Assembly (NCBI GenBank): GCA_025997215.1
Contig: BNUH01000094.1
Span: 1-11,322 of the forward strand
Length of the DNA: 11,322 nt
Origin: Clostridia bacterium
GTDB lineage: Bacteria; Bacillota_A; Clostridia; Christensenellales; Aristaeellaceae
Direction: 5' to 3'
Shown here: positions 6,384-11,322 of the stretch, in pieces
How positions within the stretch are numbered: the stretch's first letter is position 1
Layout of the letters: the number at the start of each line of letters is the position of its first letter
Program-made: the position numbers and the translations under genes
The notes under the pieces: model-generated
What the model was told of the DNA's origin: nothing
The model's input: only the letters and a program-made list of their open reading frames with translations
Database searches by the model: none

Positions 6384-7324
6384 GCGCGATAACCCAAGTC
6401 ATGGACGCGGCGCTGAACCCCGACAAATTCCGTCAGGCGGCGTTCGACGCGCTGCGGTCGGAGGACATCGGCGAGGCCAACTATTCGTACTGGCGTTCGA
6501 CGATACGCACGTTTTTGAAGAATAAAGCGGTCGTATTGTTATTGATCATAATTGTCGCGATGATTGCGATGAGCTTCCTGTATCCGCTGTTTTCCGGCGT
6601 CAACCCGGCCAAGGTGAGCACGCGCCCCCTGGAATGGAACAAGCGCCCGTCCGCGCTGCATTGGTTCGGTACGGATACGCTGGGGCGGGACATTTTTGCG
6701 CGAGCATGGTATGGCGCGCGGAACTCGTTCCTGCTGGCGTTTTGTATCGCGTGCTCGGACGTGGGCATCGGCATGATCGTTGGGGCGTTGTGGGGTTACA
6801 ACCGCAAGCTGGATCCCATTATGACGGAATTGTACAATATTATAACAAATATACCATCAACGGTATATTTGGTTTTGCTGGCCTATATCATGAACACCTC
6901 GTTCCTGACGCTGTTTTTGTCGATGGCCTCGCGCGGATGGATTGTGGAGGCGCGGTTCTTCCGCAGCCGGGTGCTGTCAATTCGCGACGCGGAGTATAAC
7001 ATCGCCTCGCGCTGCCTGGGAACTCCTATACGGCGTATAGCCATCAGAAATATTATACCGCATATAGTGAGCCTCATCATAATGGAGGCAGCGCTGTGCA
7101 TCCCGTATTCGATAGGCTCGGAGGTGTTTTTGGGATTCGTGGGCGTGGGCATGCCGGTGGATGCCATTACGCTGGGGAATATCGTCAACCAGGGCCGCGC
7201 GTCGTTTACCTTGCATCCATACCAGATGCTGCTGCCTTCGGCGATACTGTGTGTGATTACTGTGGCGTTTTATGTATTGGGAAATAAGTTCGCGGACGCC
7301 TCCGACCCGCGCAACCATGTGTGA
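6380..7324 (+). CDS. oppC: Oligopeptide ABC transporter permease, OppC/DppC type
   Basis: This 314-residue partner permease uses GTG 6380, overlapping the oppB stop by 4 bases, with GGGGAGAG 8-14 bases upstream. It has the long cytoplasmic N-terminus (about 1-45) with SYWRSTIRTFLKNKA before the first helix, a feature of the AmiD/OppC branch in Gram-positives. The signature HWFGTDTLGRDIFARAWYGARNSF is at about 94-117. The EAA loop is at about 203-230 (DAEYNIASRCLGTPIRRIAIRNIIPH). LGFVGVGMP (about 251-259) precedes the last helices. Together with OppB it forms the translocation channel. The gene ends at TGA 7322-7324, 7 bases before the preferred ATPase start. Confidence 0.92.
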   Translation: MSAITQVMDAALNPDKFRQAAFDALRSEDIGEANYSYWRSTIRTFLKNKAVVLLLIIIVAMIAMSFLYPLFSGVNPAKVSTRPLEWNKRPSALHWFGTDTLGRDIFARAWYGARNSFLLAFCIACSDVGIGMIVGALWGYNRKLDPIMTELYNIITNIPSTVYLVLLAYIMNTSFLTLFLSMASRGWIVEARFFRSRVLSIRDAEYNIASRCLGTPIRRIAIRNIIPHIVSLIIMEAALCIPYSIGSEVFLGFVGVGMPVDAITLGNIVNQGRASFTLHPYQMLLPSAILCVITVAFYVLGNKFADASDPRNHV

Positions 7325-7331
7325 GGCAGCC

Positions 7332-9332
7332 ATGTCGACAGCGCGCGGCGAGCCGATATTCCAGGCGAAGGATGTCGTCATACGCTTTACTTTGCGCGGG
7401 CGGACGCTGACCGCTGTGCGCGGCGCGTCGCTGGACCTGTACGAAGGCGAGACGCTCGCACTCGTGGGGGAATCCGGCTGTGGCAAGTCTGTGCTGACCA
7501 AATCCTTTTTGGGCATGCTGGACAAGAACGGCGCGCTCGCGTCCGGTCGGCTCATATATCGCGGCGAGGATATTTCCGCGTACCGCACGGAAACGGAATG
7601 GCTGAAGGTTCGCGGGCGTAAGATCGCCATGGTGTTTCAGGACCCGATGACCAGTTTGAACCCCGTGCGCACCGTCGGCGAGCAGATCGCCGAGACGATC
7701 ACCTGGCATTTTCGCACCAATGCGGCGGATTCGCGTGTAAAGGCTATCGAATTGTTGGAGCGCGTGGGTATCGAGGACGCGGCGGCGCGTTATCGACAGT
7801 ATCCGCAGGCGTTTTCCGGCGGGATGCGCCAGCGCGCCGTCATCGCCACGGCCATCGCGTGCCAGCCGGACATACTCATCTGCGACGAGCCGACGACCGC
7901 GCTGGACGTCACCGTACAGGCGCAGATACTAAAACTTATACAAGATCTACAAAAACAATTCGGCATGACGGTCATATATATCACACACGACCTGGGTGTC
8001 GTGGCCAGCGTCGCGGATTGGGTGGCTGTTATGTACGCCGGGCAGATAGTAGAGTACGGCAGCGCGCGCGAGGTTTTTCACGAACCGGCGCATCCGTATA
8101 CCCAAGCGTTGCTGCGCGCTTTGCCGCGCCCCGATGAAAAGGGCCGCGCGCTGTACGCGATACCCGGTTCGCCGCCCAACCTGTTCAAGAGCATAGCGGG
8201 CGACGCGTTCGCGCCGCGCAATCCGCAAGCCATGGTGATCGACACGGAACAAGAACCGCCTATGTTCGACATCACGCCGACCCACCGCGCGAAAACATGG
8301 CTGCTGCATCCTCTGGCCGCCGGTTACGCCAGTATGCTGTCGAAACGGGAAGAGCGTGAGGCGGGGGCGAACGCCGTCGAAGCGCCGGCGGCGCGGTCGG
8401 TTTCTACGGAAACATTGTTGTCGGTAAAACATTTGAGCGTGTCGTTTAAGCTGGGACGCAGGTCGTTCAAGGCGGTGGACGACGTTTCTTTCGACGTAAA
8501 GCGCGGCGATACGCTGTCTTTGGTGGGCGAATCCGGTTCGGGCAAGACGACCATCGGGCGCGCAGTCACGCGCATTTACCAGCACTCCAAGGGCGAGATC
8601 GACTATCAGGGCCAGTCGATCACGGGCAAACTGGACGCGCGCAAGACCCGCGAATTGCACATGCGGATGCAGATGATATTCCAGGACCCGATGGCATCGT
8701 TGAACGAGCGCGCCAAAGTGGACTATATAATATCCGAAGGATTGTATAATTACCATTTATTCGACAACGAGGCGGATCGGCTGGCCAAGGTTGAGGCGAT
8801 TATGCGCGAAGTGGGGCTGTCGATGGACTTTGCGTCGCGGTTTCCGCATGAGTTCAGCGGCGGACAGCGCCAGCGCATCGGCATCGCGCGCAGCCTGGTC
8901 ATGTCGCCGGAGTTCATCGTCGCGGACGAACCGGTGTCCGCGCTGGACGTGTCCATCCGCGCGCAGGTGATAAACCTGCTCAACCGTCTCAAGCGCGAGC
9001 ATAACCTGACATATCTTTTCATCGCGCACGATCTGTCGCTGGTTCGACATATTTCCGACAGGGTCGCGGTGATACGCAAGGGACGGCTGATGGAGTTAGC
9101 CGGATGCGACGCGCTGTTCGACAGGCCGCTACATCCGTATACGCGCTCGCTGCTGTCGGCTGCGCCGACCCCTGACCCTGACATACAACGCGAAAAACGC
9201 CTGGTTGTATACGATCCAACGGCGCATAACTACGACCGCAACCCGCCCGAATGGGCCGAGGTTGAACCTGGTCACTGGTTGCTGGCCAACGCTGCGGAAC
9301 GCGCGCGCTGGCTCGATGAAGCGGCTGGTTAA
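7332..9332 (+). CDS. Fused dual-ATPase subunit of the oligopeptide ABC transporter (OppD-OppF in one chain)
   Basis: This 666-residue protein carries two complete nucleotide-binding domains. Domain 1: Walker A GESGCGKS (46-53), Q-loop Q103, signature FSGGMRQR (161-168), Walker B ILICDEP with catalytic E186, switch H219. Domain 2: Walker A GESGSGKT (399-406), Q451, FSGGQRQR (508-515), Walker B IVADEP with E533, H566. Every catalytic residue is present, so one chain can provide both ATP sites. The OppD-type tail after domain 1 (about 262-328) reads GDAFAPRNPQAMVID: the cysteines that bind a [4Fe-4S] cluster in many OppD proteins are all replaced, as in the AmiE-like branch. The last ~45 residues (VVYDPTAHNYD...VEPGHWLLANAAE) match the AmiF-type tail. 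A hydrophilic linker (about 335-360) joins the halves. ATG 7332 has GAGG 5 bases upstream; ATG 7317 overlaps oppC but lacks a ribosome site. Confidence 0.92.
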   Translation: MSTARGEPIFQAKDVVIRFTLRGRTLTAVRGASLDLYEGETLALVGESGCGKSVLTKSFLGMLDKNGALASGRLIYRGEDISAYRTETEWLKVRGRKIAMVFQDPMTSLNPVRTVGEQIAETITWHFRTNAADSRVKAIELLERVGIEDAAARYRQYPQAFSGGMRQRAVIATAIACQPDILICDEPTTALDVTVQAQILKLIQDLQKQFGMTVIYITHDLGVVASVADWVAVMYAGQIVEYGSAREVFHEPAHPYTQALLRALPRPDEKGRALYAIPGSPPNLFKSIAGDAFAPRNPQAMVIDTEQEPPMFDITPTHRAKTWLLHPLAAGYASMLSKREEREAGANAVEAPAARSVSTETLLSVKHLSVSFKLGRRSFKAVDDVSFDVKRGDTLSLVGESGSGKTTIGRAVTRIYQHSKGEIDYQGQSITGKLDARKTRELHMRMQMIFQDPMASLNERAKVDYIISEGLYNYHLFDNEADRLAKVEAIMREVGLSMDFASRFPHEFSGGQRQRIGIARSLVMSPEFIVADEPVSALDVSIRAQVINLLNRLKREHNLTYLFIAHDLSLVRHISDRVAVIRKGRLMELAGCDALFDRPLHPYTRSLLSAAPTPDPDIQREKRLVVYDPTAHNYDRNPPEWAEVEPGHWLLANAAERARWLDEAAG

Positions 9333-9783
9333 TATATCGATGGATCGAGCCGCCGTTCGATGGTTATACCGCCAAACTATGCGGAGGCTGGGCTGGACGC
9401 TGGCGCTAGCCGCGTTAGTGGGCGGAGCGTATCGTGATAGGTTATACTATGTATACGCACTAATGGTTATTGCCTGCGGAATGTTCTGCGCGGCGTGGTT
9501 CGATTATCTAGCGGGGAAGGGGACGCGCTTACATCCGATTTATCTGTTTCATAGAACGGCGCGGCATGCTCAACCGCCCTGGATGTACCGCCGGCACGAT
9601 TCGCAGCCAAGCAAGCCCGCGTTCATGATGGACGATAACGATTTCGACGACGACCTGACGCCCGCTACCGCCGCGAGCGAAGGTGCGCTTCAAGCAGATC
9701 AGGCTCAACGCGCGACGCGGCTATCCCGAATTATCTGCGGAGTTATACTAATCTTGCTATCATTTATATTCTATCCTTATTGA
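9316..9783 (+). CDS. Small three-helix membrane protein of unknown function
   Basis: This 155-residue protein overlaps the ATPase gene's 3' end by 17 bases if ATG 9316 is used; ATG 9340, 7 bases after the ATPase stop, is an alternative and would remove eight residues. Neither has a clear ribosome site, so coupling to the upstream gene is likely. Hydrophobic segments lie at about 25-39 (LGWTLALAALVGGAY), 44-67 (YYVYALMVIACGMFCAAWFDYLAG) and 137-155 (LSRIICGVILILLSFIFYPY), ending right at the C-terminus. The loop between is hydrophilic, with a basic part (about 79-96) and a very acidic one (MMDDNDFDDDL, 104-114). I do not recognise a named family; proteins of similar layout occur as unannotated membrane proteins in related Clostridia. 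It sits between transporter ATPase and amidohydrolase with the same strand and tight spacing, so co-expression is very likely. Any direct role in transport is speculation. Confidence 0.7.
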   Translation: MKRLVNISMDRAAVRWLYRQTMRRLGWTLALAALVGGAYRDRLYYVYALMVIACGMFCAAWFDYLAGKGTRLHPIYLFHRTARHAQPPWMYRRHDSQPSKPAFMMDDNDFDDDLTPATAASEGALQADQAQRATRLSRIICGVILILLSFIFYPY

Positions 9784-9799
9784 TGAAAGAAGGATTATT

Positions 9800-10936
9800 A
9801 TGCGTATCGAAAACGGCATCTTACAAACGATGGACGGCATAACCTATGAGCGCGGCTTTGTGGACTGCGAAGGCGGCGTTATAACAGCCGTCGGCGATAT
9901 GCGGGACGCGCCTGATTACGCGGGTGAACGTTTCGACGCGCGGGGTGGATTCATCTTGCCCGGTTTGATCGACGCGCATACACACATCGGTATCTCCGAG
10001 GAGGGTCTGCGCTGGGAGGGCGAGGACTGCAACGAGGTGGTCAACCCGGTGTCGCCTCATCTGCGCGCGGTTGATGGATTCAACCCGCTGGATCGGGCGA
10101 TCCCTAAAGCGGTGGCCGCCGGCGTGACGACCGTATTGGTCGCGCCGGGTTCGGCGAACGTGATCGGCGGCCAGATCGCAGCGATCAAGCTGGATGGCGT
10201 CAACGTTTCCGACATGATCCTCAAAGCCCCGTGCGCCATCAAGTTCGCCCTGGGCGAAAATCCCAAACGCACTTACGGTGAGAACAAAAGCAAGTCGCCT
10301 ATGACGCGCATGGCCATAGCCGCGCTGATGCGCGCCGCTCTGACCAAGGCCCGTCGTTATAAGGCGAAGGAAGAAAAGGGCGAGGACGTCTGGGACGAGG
10401 AGGACGACGCGCTGCTGCCGCTGCTTCGCGGCGAAATACCCGCGCATTTTCATGCGCATCGGGCGGATGATATGCTGACTGCTATGCGTATCGCCAATGA
10501 GTTTCAGCTAAAATACACCATAATCCACGCTACGCAGTCGCTGGAGATAGCGCCTGTCATCCAGGCGTCGGGCATTGTGCCCATAGTTGGGCCGAGCCTC
10601 GGCCCCGCGAGCAAGCCGGAAACGGTCGGCGGATCGTTTGAGACGACCGGCGCGCTGTATCGACAGGGGATCGAGGTGGCCGTCACAACCGATCACGATG
10701 TGACGCCACTGTGGATGCTGCCCGTGTTCGCCGCGATGTGCGTGCGCGAAGGCTTGCCCGAAGACGCCGCTTTGCGCGCTATCACCATTAACGGCGCGAA
10801 GGCTGCCGGAATCGACGTGCGCGTTGGTTCGCTGACCGTGGGCAAGGATGCGGATATTGTCGTGTTCAACGGGCATCCGTTTGAGCTGCGCACGAAGGCA
10901 GCGAGAGTATGGATCGGCGGGAAGCAGGTGAAGTGA
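9800..10936 (+). CDS. Metal-dependent amidohydrolase (imidazolonepropionase-related, subgroup of the amidohydrolase superfamily)
   Basis: This 378-residue cytoplasmic enzyme starts at ATG 9800 with AAGAAGGA (9787-9794) 5 bases upstream. A small beta-sandwich (about 1-53 and 345-378) flanks a TIM barrel. The first metal motif is LIDAHTH (H60, H62). K148 in KFALGENPK is the probable carboxylated or substrate-contacting lysine. H216/H218/H220 (HFHAHRAD), H243 (HATQ) and D298 (TTDHD) complete the active-site set. This arrangement matches the uncharacterised imidazolonepropionase-like hydrolases rather than HutI itself, and acts on amide or cyclic amide bonds. A charged insertion, KARRYKAKEEKGEDVWDEEDD (about 183-203), is typical of this subgroup. 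The gap to the previous gene is 16 bases, so it is the last gene of the transport operon, and hydrolysis of an imported compound is plausible. No intrinsic terminator is visible after it. Confidence 0.85.
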   Translation: MRIENGILQTMDGITYERGFVDCEGGVITAVGDMRDAPDYAGERFDARGGFILPGLIDAHTHIGISEEGLRWEGEDCNEVVNPVSPHLRAVDGFNPLDRAIPKAVAAGVTTVLVAPGSANVIGGQIAAIKLDGVNVSDMILKAPCAIKFALGENPKRTYGENKSKSPMTRMAIAALMRAALTKARRYKAKEEKGEDVWDEEDDALLPLLRGEIPAHFHAHRADDMLTAMRIANEFQLKYTIIHATQSLEIAPVIQASGIVPIVGPSLGPASKPETVGGSFETTGALYRQGIEVAVTTDHDVTPLWMLPVFAAMCVREGLPEDAALRAITINGAKAAGIDVRVGSLTVGKDADIVVFNGHPFELRTKAARVWIGGKQVK

Positions 10937-10978
10937 TGATGCAAAACATGGATGCCTTGATGTTCTATCATTGTTATA

Positions 10979-11119
10979 TCAATGTAGCGCGGTTACAACA
11001 TCGCGCAACAGACACGGCACCTCACTTGGCGCTGTGTTCATGCGCTCTCGCTGGTCGTAGAACTTGTCGTATATGGGCGCCACACCAAATACCAACGCGA
11101 TGCTAATAATCAATGCCAT
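10979..11119 (-). CDS. Small predicted membrane-anchored protein, 46 residues
   Basis: On the minus strand an ATG at 11119-11117 is preceded by GGAG with a 6-base spacer (11126-11129), and the frame runs 46 codons to TGA 10981-10979. The N-terminus MALIISIALVFGVAPIY is a hydrophobic anchor, followed by the charged YDKFYDQRERMN. This resembles many bitopic small membrane proteins. It begins 36 bases after the stop of the upstream minus-strand gene, so the two probably share a transcript, convergent to the amidohydrolase gene (42-base gap). No family recognised. Support is the ribosome site, the signal-anchor pattern and the spacing; a chance ORF remains possible. Confidence 0.5.
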   Translation of the reverse strand: MALIISIALVFGVAPIYDKFYDQRERMNTAPSEVPCLLRDVVTALH

Positions 11120-11155
11120 TGTATACTCCGTCTCGCCAAGATTTTCCACTATAGA

Positions 11156-11320
11156 TTAAGAAGCATTTGAGAGAACGAATTGGTCAAAAGGCAGATCGAT
11201 ACCCTGATCATCGTAAAGCTGAACCCGATAACTGATTAACGAGTCCAGGCGTTCCTTATAAATGGTATACGAATCGTATATACCATTGGTTATTGCATGT
11301 TTGTATTTATCAAAGGTATC
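11156..11320 (-). CDS. C-terminal end of an unidentified protein (runs off right edge)
   Basis: The only minus-strand frame open across the right edge gives about 54 residues, containing FDKYKHAITNGIYDSYTIY and ending YDDQGIDLPFDQFVLSNAS before TAA 11158-11156; the other two frames are interrupted. The composition is soluble and tyrosine-rich, and I recognise no family. The codons for NGIYDSYTIY contain an imperfect palindrome (AATGGTATACGA, 11261-11272, against TATACCATT, 11279-11287). The 46-codon ORF follows downstream in the same orientation. Confidence 0.55.
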   Translation of the reverse strand, partial: DTFDKYKHAITNGIYDSYTIYKERLDSLISYRVQLYDDQGIDLPFDQFVLSNAS

Positions 11321-11322
11321 AA

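Noticed and set aside
6977..7630. 217-codon minus-strand ORF
   Set aside because: It overlaps the certain oppC and ATPase genes antisense. The protein has no domain character, and it is explained by GC-rich codon positions of the real genes.
7947..8756. 269-codon minus-strand ORF
   Set aside because: It is antisense to the dual ATPase, rich in R/H/Q as expected for a shadow frame, and has no motif.
9821..10459. 212-codon minus-strand ORF
   Set aside because: It is antisense to the amidohydrolase, whose metal-binding motifs establish the coding strand.
10937..10978. Intrinsic terminator between the convergent genes
   Set aside because: I could find no GC-rich stem followed by a T-run on either strand in these 42 bases.
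11261..11287. Palindrome AATGGTATACGA/TATACCATT as an operator
   Set aside because: It lies within the open frame of the partial minus-strand gene (codons for NGIYDSYTIY), away from any promoter, so it is most simply a coincidence of coding sequence.

Overview
The window looks like a chromosomal segment of an anaerobic, moderately GC-rich Bacillota bacterium of the class Clostridia. I infer a Christensenellales-like relative from the style of the peptide transporter, the membrane-tethered AraC regulator and a possible DUF6259-type protein; no marker gene here fixes the taxonomy. Two halves contrast strongly: a decayed left third (1-3.2 kb) and an intact transport operon (3.45-10.94 kb), followed by a short oppositely oriented pair at the right edge.

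Left third. The window opens on the last 35 codons of an IS630-type transposase. Immediately after it comes the 5'-truncated remnant of a membrane-bound AraC/YesN-type regulator. This gene was hit a second time by a 151-bp non-autonomous element (303-453) with 18-bp terminal inverted repeats and a perfect 9-bp target duplication (TTAGCGATG). Deleting the element plus one copy of the duplication rejoins the two reading frames exactly, inside the transmembrane helix. Next is a 147-codon ORF with a strong ribosome binding site that reads like the two ends of a much larger protein joined by a big in-frame deletion. Then, on the minus strand, comes an RpiR/SIS-type regulator whose last ~35 residues are displaced into another frame. 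Three consecutive host genes are therefore damaged, each by a different kind of event.

Centre. Between the rpiR-like gene and the operon lie a minus-strand promoter with a perfect 16-bp palindrome just inside its transcribed region, a second palindromic element (3287-3430, 19-bp terminal repeats), and a perfect-consensus sigma-A promoter (TTGACA-17-TATAAT) only about 20 bp beyond that element. This promoter drives a tightly packed plus-strand operon: oligopeptide-binding protein, two permeases (4-bp overlap), a single polypeptide holding both ATPase domains (OppD and OppF fused), a small three-helix membrane protein of unknown role, and a metal-dependent amidohydrolase. The transporter resembles the Gram-positive Ami/Opp branch. 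The amidohydrolase at the operon's end suggests that an imported peptide-like or cyclic amide substrate is hydrolysed inside the cell, but the substrate cannot be read from the sequence.

Right edge. Convergent to the operon, on the minus strand, are the C-terminus of an unidentified protein running off the window and, 36 bp downstream of its stop, a 46-codon ORF with its own Shine-Dalgarno sequence and a hydrophobic N-terminus. I see no CRISPR array, tRNA or rRNA, and no stretch over 300 bases is left unexplained.
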